64,000 nt of DNA from Ancistrus triradiatus (GCA_025084515.1 JAJAGP010002207.1:62001-126000); one strand, 5' to 3'. Positions 12,617 through 23,218 are shown, numbered from the stretch's first letter. Notes: generated from the sequence alone by a model not told the origin. Program-made: numbers and translations.

Positions 12617-13050
12617 ATTCCCTTATTTACTATTATACTTAGTATTCGTTGGTAAACCTGTGCATGGTATAACATGTTTCCTGAGTTTCTGAATGTAATC
12701 ATTCTGTGATCTTACAGAGCTATTCAGCTTACATGTGCTAAGTAAGTTAACACACCCCTAATACTATAATAAACAAATATTAGTTTTTTTCTTGGTTGTG
12801 TCACGTGACAAGACAATTTACAGACATATATTTTACAATGTTACGTATACTTTTTCTACCCAGTTTATTTATCTATTCTTAATATGTCCTTATCTATTTC
12901 CAGTAAAGAGCATACTATGCAAGTGGTATCTGCCATTTATGTTCTGTTAAACAATATCACTGCCATGCTAAGAGGCTTCACTTCTGTTATAGCAGAGTCA
13001 AGGAATTTGGTTGAATATAAATTAAACACTGTATAGAGTTACTGGCTTAA

Positions 13051-13095
13051 GTTTATTTCAGGTAGGATTACTGTGGTATTAATACAGGACACTGG

Positions 13096-13179
<84 letters not shown>

Positions 13180-13211
13180 ATATATATATATATATAATAT
13201 ATATATATATA

Positions 13212-13267
<56 letters not shown>

Positions 13268-13351
13268 TGTATATACACACACACAGTGGTGCATACACAT
13301 ACATACCCAGTTTCCTGTATTAATACCATGGTAATCCTACCTGAAATAAAC
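13051..13351. repeat. Foldback palindrome with (TG)n(TA)n loop
   Basis: The left arm 13051-13104 (gtttatttcaggtaggatta...) is matched inverted by the right arm 13298-13351, with about four mismatches in 54 bp. The loop of roughly 190 bp is pure TG repeat followed by TA repeat, with a short interruption. It directly abuts the Tc1-like derivative at 13352. Confidence 0.93.
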
Positions 13352-13868
13352 ACAGTGGTGCTTGAAAGTTTGTGAACCATTTAGAATTTTCTATATTTCT
13401 GCATAAATATGACCTAAAACATCATTAGATTTTCACACAAGTCCTAAAATTAGGTAAAGAGAACCCAGGTAAACAAATGAGACAAAGATATTACACTTGG
13501 TCATTTATTTGTTGAGGAAAGTGATACAATATTACATATTAGTGAGTGGCAAAAGTATGTGAACCTTTGCTTTTAGTATCTGGTGTAACCCCCATGTGCA
13601 GCAATAACCATTGATTGAAAACACCTGACACTAATTTTACCTTCAAATTAACTGCTAATCCTAGAAGTTCACATACTTTTGCCACTCACTAATATGTAAT
13701 ATTGGATCATTTTCCTCAGTAAATAATGACCAAATATAATATTTTTGTATCATTTGTTTAACTGGGTTCTATTTATCTACTTTTAGGACTTGTGTGAAAA
13801 TCTGATGATGTTTTGGGTCATATTTATGCAGAAATATATAAAATTCTAAAGGATTCACAAACTTTCAA
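13352..13868. mobile_element. Internally deleted Tc1-like derivative (miniature element)
   Basis: The left end CAGTGGTGCTTGAAAGTTTG and subterminal sequence match the full element at 4219-5728, and the right half matches its right inverted repeat. About 1 kb carrying the transposase is missing, with the junction at about 13608 (gcaataacc|attgattg). The right terminus has lost the last bases of the repeat. Confidence 0.85.
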
Positions 13869-14630
13869 ATTTTCATATATTATTTAAATTTTATGAAAGA
13901 TTTAATAAATATATAAAATATATTATTGTACAATATAAAACTTTATCACAGTTCTGTCCAGTCAGGGTTTCAGGGAAGGGGGCTCTGTCTCCTATCCCTG
14001 GAAAACACTGGAAGTAGGTGTGAGTGCATGTGGATGCCAGTCCATCACAGCGATGGTCAATGTTGCAGTACCAGGTGTGATCGACTGATAGGCACAGCAG
14101 GGCACAGCAGTGGTGTGCTAGCATATTAGACTGTTGCATCACAAGAGCACCTAAACCTGAGCATCAGAAGATGAGTAAACAATCGTAAGACAGTGAGAGG
14201 GACAAATGACTTGAGAGTTAAAAAAAAAAAACAGCCCTTGTGTAGTTTGTGTTGACCTCACAATCAGAATAAAAACCGCAGCAAGTCAGTGTATTTATTT
14301 AATATCACATTATTTTTGCCTTAATTCCTCTTATACTACATATTAAACACAGTGATTAGTTGTCACAGGAATTAATTGTTCCCATACTATATTTGTTGCA
14401 CTTTGATACTTTTTAAAGCTTGTATTTTTAGTTCTACATTACATGTATCAGGTAAATCAAATCAAATCAGTTTTTGAAACCACCCATCAATCATTTTCTT
14501 ATAACTTCAGAAGCGTCTACATGGACTCTGGCAGGTGTGACAGAGTGGTCCATTTGGGACATGAGGCAGCTGTTACTATTTATACAGCAGGTAATTTCTC
14601 ACCTCAATGTGCTTGTTGTGTCACCTGCAG
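13869..14630. other. No gene recognised
   Basis: AT-rich, with a poly-A run near 14221. A possible exon-like segment at 14511-14590 was considered and rejected. Confidence 0.4.
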
Positions 14631-14849
14631 GGACTACAAGCTACTGAGCATTCTGGGAGCATCACCAGCCCTAGCTGGCCCATTCCTGACCTGTGCTGCA
14701 TGATGGGGAAGGAGCAGCTGCCTGGTGCTCGCCATCTCTATCCTGTTAACTGCCCGAGTCTATATGAGGATGCTGAGAACATAGGGGAATTCACTAATGA
14801 GGTTGTGAGATCTTCTGACCTTGAAGAAATCTTTCATACTCAGCTTTGA
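14631..14849 (+). CDS. Possible upstream exon or short coding segment, unrecognised
   Basis: After a good acceptor (gtgtcacctgcag) the frame reads GLQATEHSGSITSPSWPIPD and continues to EVVRSSDLEEIFHTQL, with a stop at 14847-14849. Composition looks protein-like and no repeat is recognised. It lies 660 bp upstream of the first supported PDZ-gene exon and has the same phase-0 start. No good donor precedes the stop; the best is a weak gag|gttgtg at 14801. It could be an exon of the PDZ gene, a terminal exon of another transcript, or chance. Confidence 0.25.
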   Translation, partial: GLQATEHSGSITSPSWPIPDLCCMMGKEQLPGARHLYPVNCPSLYEDAENIGEFTNEVVRSSDLEEIFHTQL

Positions 14850-15511
14850 TTCAGTTGCCTGTTGAAGCCACGTCCTCTAATGATGTGTTTAATATTTTAC
14901 CGACGGTGGTATAGATGCCCAGTACTTCATTTCAAACCTCTTTCATATTACCTAAAATACCTAATAATCATGTTGCATTGTGGTCAGCGTTACTGGCACT
15001 CTTGATTGTTATCATTTCTCTATCAATTAAAGTATTTAAAGTATTATTCTAAGCATTTTGTTAGTTACAATCATTCATACAGTAAATTGCTATTAATACA
15101 GCTTCTTAAAATAAACAGCATTTGTGTGCCATCTGTGCTGCCAGTACACGTAACCATTGCTTAAATCCGGACCATCTGATCAAAGTCCGTTCTCTGGGGT
15201 CATAACAATTATAACAAATTATAACAGGATATAAAAATATGTCATTTAACTCCAGACGTTGCAGACATAAACAGCTGGTCAAATTATAAATGGTTTAGCA
15301 TGTGTATTTTAACTTTGATGTGTTGTTTACATATGTTTTATTTAATTTATTTTCATAAATATTCATTTACTTTGTGCATACTATGTGCATAAGTAGGAAC
15401 TACTTTACAGTCTGTGTTGCGCATGGGCACAAGCAGAGATGTGGTCGTTGAACGGTGAACAGATATACAGCACTTACGTTTAAACTGTATGTGAAAATGT
15501 GTTTCTTTTAG

Positions 15512-15721
15512 GGCAGCTCAGCTCATTTTTCCATAGCTGAGGGAGCTGTCTGGAGGTCAAGGCAACACTTGGGCAACAGGAAGCTAGCAATAGCTCAAGC
15601 ACCACGCCTGACAACGCTTCTACAAGGAGAGGCCAGCCACAAGTCCAAATGCAATCCCAATTCAGAAAGGGAACAGAGGCCTTATCCACACAAGTCATGC
15701 ATCTCCTATGTGCCCTTAAGA
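15512..15721 (+). CDS. PDZ-domain gene, first supported exon (70 codons)
   Basis: The acceptor is a pyrimidine tract ending tttcttttag, and the donor is aga|gtaaga. The 210-bp exon is open throughout in phase 0 from GSSAHFSIAEGAVWRSRQ to SCISYVPLR. The segment is basic and rich in Ser, Gln and Arg, with no recognised domain, so it is probably a disordered linker. Its last residues run into the first strand of the PDZ domain in the next exon. Support comes from splice sites, the exact multiple of three, and phase agreement with five downstream exons. Upstream exons, including the start codon, are not identified. Confidence 0.6.
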
Positions 15722-16748
15722 GTAAGACATAGAGGATGTATCATGTTAATCAAGTTACTTCACGTGTTTGGCAATTACTTTATGTACGTATGTGTATATA
15801 TTGCAGCATATAGGCTAGAAGAAACACTGCGAGGCAGCATAGGAGATTTGGCTTATTTTATTCACACACTCACATGCAGCAGGGACTATTTACTCTTGAG
15901 TCTGTCTATCTGTCTGTCTGTCTCTCTCTCTCAACATTATTGGCATGACTGTAGTGAGAACAATACTTTGGTATCTCAGAACTCGTGGAATTATGTTCTT
16001 TAGGACTAGAAAAACTTGTTTTGGTTTTCGTCATTTGCTCGGTACTCACACTTGCTTAAACTTGTATGAGTGGAGCCATGTGACTCGTTTCAGCCGAAAC
16101 TCGATTCATGATTCTGAACACAGTGATTCAGTGAGTCAGGTTCACAATAGCCCTTGCTCAGTGAAGAACTCTTCTGTGTTTAATGTGTTATTCTTTATTT
16201 TTAGACCTACAGTACTGTATTCTTAGTGCAAATAAGTCTCCATGGGTCCTAAAAAGGTTAGTTATACGAGCCAACCAAAGGGAACACGTTTTACCTTTAA
16301 CTTATCATAGATTTGTCAGAACATATCCATATAACATAACATGTGCTTTCCAGATTTCACTGTTTTCTGTGGGTAAGTCCTGTGGTTTTGTTGTGCGCAA
16401 ACTATTCCATAATTCCCAGAACCAATTTTGGTTAAGAGAATCTTCAATTTCTTTTGAAGTTCTGATTGTATAGCTTAGTATTTCACTTAAACTGATTGTT
16501 TATATTGTTTTAGAGTTTCATAGTGGTTTTTTTTTCTCAGTCCTGTATCGTCTGGTTGTCAGTGTTTTAGGTTTGACAGGTTTCTCACTTCCTTTCGGAG
16601 AGGTCTGCATTCATGATCAAACCATTTCTCTTTCCCCAATTTTTTTGTTTTCCATTTTTTTCCTTTGAAGGTTGGCTATATTAGATGCTTTTTGGAAAAC
16701 ACTGTTGATTTTGTTGACAGCACGGTTCACTCTCTCTCTCTTTCTCAG
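15722..16748 (+). other. Intron of the PDZ gene
   Basis: It lies between the 15512-15721 and 16749-16838 exons, with gt...ag ends and a (TC)n tract before the acceptor. It contains a TCTG microsatellite near 15900-15935 and the interspersed repeat at 15995-16165. Confidence 0.55.
15995..16165 (-). repeat. Interspersed repeat, family A (copy 1)
   Basis: Sequence such as tcagccgaaactcgattcat with cagtgattcagtgagtcagg occurs inverted, in diverged form, at 44104-44185 and 57815-57975. No coding capacity is seen. Confidence 0.6.
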
Positions 16749-16838
16749 CTCCTGATCAAAATGAGTGGCCAGGGAGGTGGTCTAGGTATCAGCATTGCAG
16801 GTGGGACGGGCTCGCTGCCCTACAAGGACAACAATGAG
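16749..16838 (+). CDS. PDZ-domain gene, exon 2: start of the PDZ domain
   Basis: The acceptor is ctctctctctttctcag; the donor is gag|gtgtct. The 30 codons (phase 0) begin LLIKMSGQGGGLGISIAGG. GGLGISI is the PDZ carboxylate-binding loop and second strand, which hold the C-terminus of a partner protein. The following TGSLPYKDNNE is the variable loop before the third strand. GLGISIAGG followed by a Pro-Tyr-Lys loop is most like the first PDZ domains of SCRIB (LAP-family polarity scaffolds at cell junctions). That is a resemblance from memory, not a proven orthology. Confidence 0.85.
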
Positions 16839-16920
16839 GTGTCTTATCTACTTCTCTACTTCTTGAATGCCTGCGCATAAGATTTTGCACCCTAACCTGA
16901 TTTGTCCTTCACTTTCTAAG

Positions 16921-16998
16921 GGCATCTTCATTTCCAGGGTGAAGAAAGGAGGTCCAGCTGAGAAGGCAGGAGTTCACATTGGGGACAGAATAATTGAG
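16921..16998 (+). CDS. PDZ-domain gene, exon 3: middle of the PDZ domain
   Basis: The acceptor is cttcactttctaag and the donor is gag|gtgtgc; the 82-bp intron before it is typical of fish. The 26 codons read GIFISRVKKGGPAEKAGVHI and end GDRIIE, which is the third strand, first helix and fourth strand of a PDZ domain. GIFISRV and GPAxxAGV-x-GD are hallmark stretches of SCRIB/DLG-type PDZ domains. The reading phase matches both neighbouring exons exactly. The next intron, about 6 kb, is filled by two mobile elements. Confidence 0.88.
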
Positions 16999-17194
16999 GT
17001 GTGCTTGATAATTTTGAAAAGTATTTTTATTTTGCTAGATTATTTTTTATGAGAACATGCAGAAACAGTAATGTTGTTCCCATATTCAGAAGTAAATGTT
17101 GGAGCTCTAGTAGTTTAATTTAAGCTATAAACTATGAAATTAGAGATTAATTTTGTTGTTCTTCTTTTTTACTTGGGTCTTCTTGGTTAAAGAG

Positions 17195-18157
17195 ATACAA
17201 ATCAGAAAAAGCCGAGACAGTATAAGAACTGGTCACCTTCATTACATTTGTTAATAAACATCCACACCTGCATTTCAAGACTCAACAGGTCACACTGTTC
17301 ATTTCAAAATTCCCCACACATTCTCTACTGGGGACAGGTCAGGACCGAAGGCAGGTCAGTCCAGTACCTGTATTGTCTTATTCTGCAGCCATGCTTCTGT
17401 AATGTGTGCAGCATGTTGTTTTGGATTGTCTTGTTGAAAAATGCATGGGTGTCCCTGGAAAAGATGTTGAAGGTAGCTTATGTTCCTTTAAAACTTCAAT
17501 GTACTTTTCTGCATTAATGCTGCCATCATAGAAGTATAAATGACCTTTGCCAAGGGCACTGACACAACCCCATACCTTGACAGATTCTGTTTTCGGACAT
17601 GTTACTGATAAAAGTTTGGATGGTTCTATTTGTCTTCGGTTCAGCGTGCTAGGTGTGCATTTCTTCAAAAATTCTGGAATACTGATTCTTCTGACAACAA
17701 TACACATTTTCACTGTGTGATGGTCCATCCCAAATGCCTCTGAGTACAGAAAAGTACTCACTTCTGGACATGGTTAACATTAGACTTCTTTTTTGCAAAG
17801 GTAAAGTTTTAAGTGGCATTTGTGAATATAACTCCATATTGTAGTGCTTGATAATGGTATGACAAAGTATTTTCTTGTCCATATGGTTCTATCAGCTAGT
17901 TATGGATGACAGTTCTTGATGCAATGCAGTTCACGGGTCTTAAGTTTAGGCTTACACGCCTGCCCTTTTAAATGGTTTATTAATAATGAAACAGGTATAT
18001 TAACAAAAGAAAAAAACTTGACCAGACAAAACCAGTAATATCTGGGGTTCATACTGTCTGCAATGAAATAAAAGTCGAGTAAATGTAAGACAGACTGCAT
18101 GTTTTATTTATTTGCAGTTTACATAATGACCCAGTTTTTTCTGATCTGGGGTTGTAA
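17195..18157 (-). mobile_element. Tc1-like transposon remnant in the PDZ-gene intron
   Basis: The left end (acaaatcagaaaaagccgag) and right end (gacccagttttttctgatct) are inverted copies of the terminus also found at 6062 and 23359. A subterminal gcaatgaaataaaagtcgag lies near 18060. The roughly 960-bp body carries broken - strand transposase. Confidence 0.75.
17378..17882 (-). pseudogene. Tc1-like transposase remnant
   Basis: Reading on the - strand from 17761: a VKVWGCVSALGKGHLYFYDG core (Tc1-type central block), then SINAEKYIEVLKEH. The region that should carry the second catalytic Asp is out of frame at about 17400-17450 (seen as THYRSMAAE). The C-terminal block with the Glu is missing from the frame. 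Several shifts and stops leave no usable enzyme. Confidence 0.7.
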
Positions 18158-18284
18158 TAAGACATATTTGTATATTGAATTATATTAATTAAACTAAAAT
18201 CAGACAGGAAGGTTAGAGGAATATTAGACACAAACATATTAAAACAGCATATGACCACATGAAGTACTCTGTTTAACTTCGAAT

Positions 18285-19413
18285 CTGTCAGGGTTCGGGA
18301 TCAGACCCTTAAAGAAATGATCGTTAGGACGCAAGCGCAAGGAACTCCCTAAGAAAGCCAACAAATAAAGTAACTTAGGGGCAGGCTTGGGAACACTACC
18401 CGTTGACACCAGCCAACCTGCTGGTGCAGGGATTCGAACACCGGACCTCCTGCGTCCGGGACGGGAATTTAACGTGTTTGCCACCCAGCCAGACAAGCTG
18501 ACGCTAGAGGGAAAACGGGTTAAAGAACGTCAAAAGCAAGCGCTGCCCACAGCGGACTCAGAATAAAATATGACAGTGATAACGGGGTAGGAGCGCAAAA
18601 GAAACAAAGAAAGCAAATGCACGGGGAAGAAATCCCGTGTGGCTGGATCTTACCAGCAAGAAAAGGCTCTGCGCTGAAAGCGGAGTATTCTGCCTGATGC
18701 AGAGCTCAGCGTGTGTGTGGCCAGCAGCCGACAGAGGAGGGGGGATGCCTGAGCGAGTGGGGGAGAAGGACGCGCATGCGCCGGCGAGCGTGAAGCAGAA
18801 GACGGAAAGTTACCGAACGGCCGCGCCGTGCTGGGGAAGATCGACGACACGTTTGAACGGAACTTAATGCTCCGAAGAGCGGGGAATACCCTTCACAAAA
18901 GGGATGGCGATCGGGAGCTCGCAGGAATATCAGCGAAGCGCACTGTCACCGAGAAAGACTGGGGGACGGTGTTTGAAGCTGAGATGAGCTATGGCTAGCG
19001 GAAGCACGGAGGACCGCGGAGCTAAGCCTACACTAACCGACTAAAGCCCTACCGTACCTCAAGCCTTGCAGCTTTACCCCACTTGCTCTCTACAAGGAGC
19101 GAGTTACCTTCAGGCCCTGGAGGAACTGCGGTCCAGCCGGGCGATAACAGGTTAGTGGCGGTAACTCGGAGATAGCGGAAATGAGGGCCGTTGCAGTGCC
19201 CAACAACACGGTGTGCTACAGCGGTAACCAGAGTCGCAGACAACGTGTTGGTCTGAGAGGGTGCGACGGCAAGGGCCGCTTAGGGTCGGTTAATATAGGC
19301 AGGCATTCAGGTGTTGTTGGTAACGTTAGACCGCGCCCTGCGCAGACGCAGTGTGCGAGACGAAACCGGGATGCCGGTCTTGGGACGCGAGATGTGGCGG
19401 CCGGGCCCTAATA
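18285..19413 (-). repeat. 3' LTR of the Gypsy element
   Basis: It spans from tgtcagggttcggga at the left (CCCTGACA on the - strand) to ggccctaata at the right. A purine-rich tract (seen as ggaccccccctag on the + strand) lies immediately inside, as expected. Length is about 1.13 kb. Its right 190 bp match the 5' LTR remnant at about 95%, with one roughly 30-bp gap near 19385. Confidence 0.8.
18431..18491 (-). other. tRNA-like promoter boxes inside the LTR
   Basis: On the - strand, TGGCTGGGTGG (18481-18491) resembles a polymerase III A box, and GTTCGAATC (18431-18439) is a perfect B box about 41 bp downstream. The surrounding bases do not fold into a good cloverleaf, so this is a degenerate tRNA-like or SINE-head segment, not a tRNA gene. 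Confidence 0.35.
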
Positions 19414-19422
19414 GGACCCCCC

Positions 19423-20590
19423 CTAGGGGCGGCTCCCGATGTCACAAGGCCGGCGAGCCGAGACCCAGAACCGCTCCTCGGGACCATAACTCTCCCAATC
19501 GACTAGGAATTGGGTACTGCCTTGAACCAGACGCTCATCCAGCAACCGCCGAACCGAATACGCCGGGGAGCCCCGTATTAAGCGCAGGCCAGGAGGCGGG
19601 CCGGCTGGGGCGACACCCCCACAAAGGAAGGGTTTGAGGTGCGACACGTGAAAGGTGGGATGCACCCTGAGGAAAGCGGGCAACTCCAGCCGGTAAGAAA
19701 CCGGGTTGATGCGCCGGCTGACCTTGAACGGGCCCACATACTTGGGCGATGGCTTCCCGGAAGACCCCTTGAGGGGAAGATCCCGAGTGGACAACCACAC
19801 CCTCTGGCCAGGTCGGAAGGAAGTCGCAGGCATGCGCCTACGATTGGCTTGACGCCGCATGGCCTCGCGACTGCGCTGGAGGGAGGACCTGACCTTAGAC
19901 CAGGTTCTCTTACAACGGTCGACAAGCCGTTTGGTGGACTGTACCCCAACCTCAGTCTCCTGTTCGGGGAAGAGAGGAGGCGGAAAGCCAAATTGTGTCT
20001 CAAAGGGGGACATGCCCAGAGCCGAATGCCACAGGGTGTTGTGCGCCATTTCGGCCCATGGCAGCTGTTCCACCCAGGTGGCCGGGCTGTCCCTCGTGAG
20101 GCACCTGAGCATGCGGGCCAGTTCCTGGTTGAGCCGTTCCGCCTGGCCATTGGACTTGGGGTGAAAGCCCGAAGACAGACTAGCCCCGGCCCCAATGTGC
20201 TGACAGAAAGCCTTCCAAAACCGGCTGGCGAATTGGGGCCCACGGTCCGACACCACATCTCTGGGGAATCCGTGGACACAAGCGACATGCCGCAGGACAA
20301 GATCCACCGTCTCCCTGGCCGAGGGCAGCTTGGGCAGGGCCAGGAACTTGCAGGCCTTGGAGAATCTGTTCACGACGACCAGGACGGTAATAAAGTCCAG
20401 GGAGACGTCAGACCAAGGACACGTGGGGACGGGGAGAGGGTGGAGGAGGCCGGCCGGACGGGACCGCGGAGTCCTGGTCCGGGCGCAAATCTTGCAGCCA
20501 GCAATGAAGCGCTTTACCTCTGCAAGCATGCCCGGCCACCAAAAGTGTCGGCGGAGGAACTGGTAGGTTCGGGTTCCCCCGGGGTGGCAA
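19423..20590 (-). pseudogene. Gypsy integrase with chromodomain
   Basis: Integrase joins element DNA to the chromosome. The HHCC zinc finger is split: the His part (ACHPGG-type, about 20580) is in another frame, while CKIC lies in the main frame that starts near 20529. The catalytic core shows LDFITVL (first Asp; a few residues appear to be missing after it), VVSDRGPQFASRFW (second Asp) and SNGQAERLNQEL (Glu). The C-terminal part has the KYVGPFKVSRRINPVSYRL barrel and HPTFHVSHLKPF. It ends in a chromodomain (DERLVQGSTQFLVDWESYG...ERFW), typical of chromoviruses. The stretch from 20529 to 19423 is a continuous 368-codon frame. Confidence 0.88.
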
Positions 20591-20788
20591 GCGTGAAGAG
20601 TGGCCCCACTCTAAGACCTGGGGCCGAGCAGAAGCCGGAACGAACGTTCTGCCCGAGGGACCATTGCCTGGATCAGGCTCGCGGCGCTGGGCAGCGGCGA
20701 CAACTCTGTCAATGGCCCACGTGAGTGAAGCGACCACACGGGGAGCAGGGATGATAGGCTGGGGTGCGGAGTCCGAATCAGACGGATC

Positions 20789-21430
20789 CTACTGTCTGGA
20801 CAGTGCGTCGGGTTTGACATTCTTTGAACCTGGCCGATACGACAAGGTGAAGTCGAAGCGCTCGAAAAAGCAGGACCACCGTGCCTGTCGGGCATTGAGT
20901 CGTTTCGCCTGCCTAATGTAGGCCAGGTTCTTATGATCTGTCCGGACCAAAAAGGGGTGCTTGGCACCCTCCAGCCAGTGTCGCCACTCGTCTAAGGCCA
21001 ACTTGATGGCCAGTAACTCCCGGTCCCCGATGGGATAATTACGCTCTGCCGGGGATAACCGATGGGAGAAGTAGGCACATGGGTGGAGCTTAAGGCTCGG
21101 CCCGGTGCGCTGGGACAGAACCGCCCCTACGCCCACGTCCGAGGCGTCTACCTTAACGACAAAGGATAGCTCCGGGTCCGGAAAAACGAGGACCGGGGGA
21201 GAGGTGAGTTGCCTCTTAACCCCCAAGAAGGTGAGCTGCGCCTCCTTGGACCAACAGAAGGGCCCCGGGACCTTGCGGGTCAGCGGCGTAAGGGGCGCTG
21301 CCACGGTACTGAAGTCTCTTACGAACCGCCGGAAAAAGTTTACAAAGCCCAGGAACCTCTGGAGAAGGCGGAGAGAGGTGGGCTGAGGCCAGTCGGCAAC
21401 GGCCCGGAGCTTGACCGTGTCCATCCGCAT
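20789..21430 (-). pseudogene. Gypsy reverse transcriptase thumb and RNase H
   Basis: The frame starts in the connection domain (LRLLQRFLGFVNFFRRFVRD) and runs through RNase H. The catalytic acidic residues are visible in VDASDVGVGAVLSQ, NYPIGDRELLAIK and RTDHKNLAYI. It ends ALSRQ followed by a TAG at about 20786-20788, where intact relatives continue toward integrase. All RNase H active-site positions look preserved, but the frame is isolated by the stop and by a break before it. Confidence 0.88.
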
Positions 21431-21828
21431 GGTCCCCTGGGAGACGATGAATCCCAGAAAGGTGACCGGGGGTGCATGGAAAACCGACTTTTCCAGCTTA
21501 ACAAAGAGGCGGCTTTTCAGCAGAAGTTGAAGGACCCTTTGGACATGGCCTATGTGGTCCTTGAGGGAGCGACGGCATAACGATCCAGGGCCTCACGCAG
21601 GACGTCATTGATGAGACGTTGGAAGACAGCTGGGGCATTCATGAGACCGAATGGCATAACGAGGTACTCATAGTGCCCCGTGGGTGTTAAAAGCCGTCTT
21701 CCATTCGTCGCCCTGCCTGATGCAGATGAGGTTGTAGGCACTGCGAAGATCCAGCTTGGTAAAAATGCTGGCCTTCTGCAATGCCTCAAACGAAGAGGAC
21801 ATCAAAGGCAGGGAGTACCAGTCCTTAA
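21431..21828 (-). pseudogene. Gypsy reverse transcriptase palm, broken
   Basis: A recognisable piece (GHYEYLVMPFGLMNAPAVFQ, with INDVLREALD after it) is the palm segment just before the active site. The YVDD-type catalytic box is not readable because of a frame break around 21560-21580. Upstream fingers and all of protease and gag are gone: the sequence is joined at 21828 directly to LTR sequence. Confidence 0.8.
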
Positions 21829-22060
21829 GCGGTAACCAGCGGTAACCAGAGTCGCGGACAACGTGTTGGTCTGAGAGGGTGCGATGGCGAGGGCTGCTTA
21901 GGGCCGGTTAATATAGGCAGGCATTCAGGTGTTGTTGGTAACGTTAGACCACGCCCTGCGCGGACGCAGTATGCGAGACGAAACCGGGATGCTGGTCTCG
22001 GGACCTGAGGTGCGCCCCTGCTGGCTACCCGTCCCGAGATGTGGCGGCCGGGCCCTAATA
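21829..22060 (-). repeat. Truncated 5' LTR of the Gypsy element
   Basis: Only the outer 230 bp remain. The break point reads aagcggtaaccagcggtaacc, where agcggtaacc also occurs in the intact LTR (19220-19230), which suggests deletion through a short shared sequence. Differences from the 3' LTR are mostly C/T or G/A changes, several at CpG. Confidence 0.85.
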
Positions 22061-22065
22061 GAATC

Positions 22066-22984
22066 ATATTTAGTTTATATTCATTTGAGTTATTTAAATG
22101 ATTTGTTTAGTTGATAAAACCATACAAAGAAGATTTCAAGAATTTATATGCATATACGCAGAACATCAAAGAATGTAAGTAAAAAATGTAAGCAATGTAA
22201 ACTAAAGTAAATAAGCAACAATTATTATATCGGTGGTGACCTGACAGTATATACTTCCCATATATTTATTTGTATTTTGTATTTTGCCTTGTGTGTCAGC
22301 AAAACTCAGGGTACATTTAATTCCTAGTTCTTGTACGGCATTAAAAAATGACATGATGAGTACCTTTTCAGAATCAAACAAGTTGCCACAGTAGGTGTAT
22401 AGCCTGATGCATGATTAAAGAAATATTAACACACATAATACAAGAAGAGAAGTGTCCTGCAACATCTAACCAAGCAGATATTTTATCACAGTACCTCCAT
22501 GTACTGTGAATTGATGCAGGCAAATAATACAAAGACTTTTGTTCTGATTGAGTTTGTTGAGGTTTATTGCTTTTATAGTATTTTACAGTAAATATATTTA
22601 GCTGTTTGGTTATCTTTAAAAGTATCTTCATGGTTCACAAATCTGTATATTTTTGTAAGAAATTTGCACCTGGTTTCTAGTCAGGTTATTTCCATTCTAA
22701 TTGCTGCAGGTCACCAAAATGTTGACACAAATTTAGTGGATGCCCTGTAGTGCTTATAAGGCAACAGACCACATTAACTTTAGTACATAGCCAGTGTACG
22801 TAACTCAGATGTCAGAGGTATTTGGAATCATCAGATCAATCATTACCTGCTGTTCCAGGTATCCAAGAGATCCTTCCAAACATGTCCGTTAATTTGTTTA
22901 TCATTTCACCTTTGTGTCCTTGGGTCAATTTGTGGTGCTTCTTTACTTGACAGTCTTTGTTTCATTTCATTTTCATGCCCACAG
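22066..22984 (+). other. Remainder of the PDZ-gene intron
   Basis: AT-rich with no repeat recognised; it ends in the acceptor tttcatgcccacag. Confidence 0.5.
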
Positions 22985-23218
22985 GTCAATGGACAGGACA
23001 TGCAGACAGTCAGCCACCATGAGGCTGTCAGCGCCCTGCGCAGTGCAGGTAGCTGGATTAAGATAAAAGTTCTGCGACAAAAAGATGAACCAGCAGAGAA
23101 TCAGACAACCCAGAAAGTTACAGAAACAGAGGCTCTGTTTGCCTGCAAGAATACTGAGCTTGATGCTGGCCTCAAAGTAAAAAGGATTGAGGCTGTGATA
23201 CGCAATGGCAAAAGCTTG
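22985..23218 (+). CDS. PDZ-domain gene, exon 4: end of the PDZ domain and linker
   Basis: The acceptor is tgcccacag; the donor is ttg|gtgaga. The exon is 234 bp (78 codons, phase 0). It opens VNGQDMQTVSHHEAVSALRS, the last PDZ strand pair and the second helix. The His at the start of that helix (SHHEAV) marks class I specificity, binding S/T-x-hydrophobic C-termini. WIKIKVLRQ closes the domain. The rest (ETEALFACKNTELDAGLKVK...NGKSL) is an unrecognised, charged linker. It lies 6 kb from exon 3 and in perfect phase. Confidence 0.88.

Larger units (their letters stand above)
18285..22060 (-). mobile_element. Chromodomain Gypsy (Ty3-type) LTR retrotransposon, internally deleted
   Basis: A perfect 5-bp duplication, GAATC, flanks it at 18280-18284 and 22061-22065. 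On the - strand the order is 5' LTR remnant (21829-22060), reverse transcriptase, RNase H, integrase, chromodomain, polypurine tract (next to 19414) and 3' LTR (18285-19413). Gag, protease and the primer-binding site are missing, removed with about 0.9 kb of the 5' LTR. GC content is much higher than in the flanking intron, marking it as a fairly recent arrival. Confidence 0.9.

Noticed and set aside
13068..13380. Open frames of Val-Cys and Tyr-Ile repeats
   Set aside because: They are translations of TG and TA microsatellites.
14511..14590. Exon-like segment with acceptor and donor just before 14631
   Set aside because: The implied intron to 14631 would be only 40 bp, and the joined frame hits a stop at once.
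18637..18867. Short frames on both strands in the GC-rich stretch
   Set aside because: They lie inside the LTR and show no domain.
19639..20724. Long + strand frame of 361 codons
   Set aside because: It is the antisense shadow of the GC-rich Gypsy integrase; no domain is readable in it.
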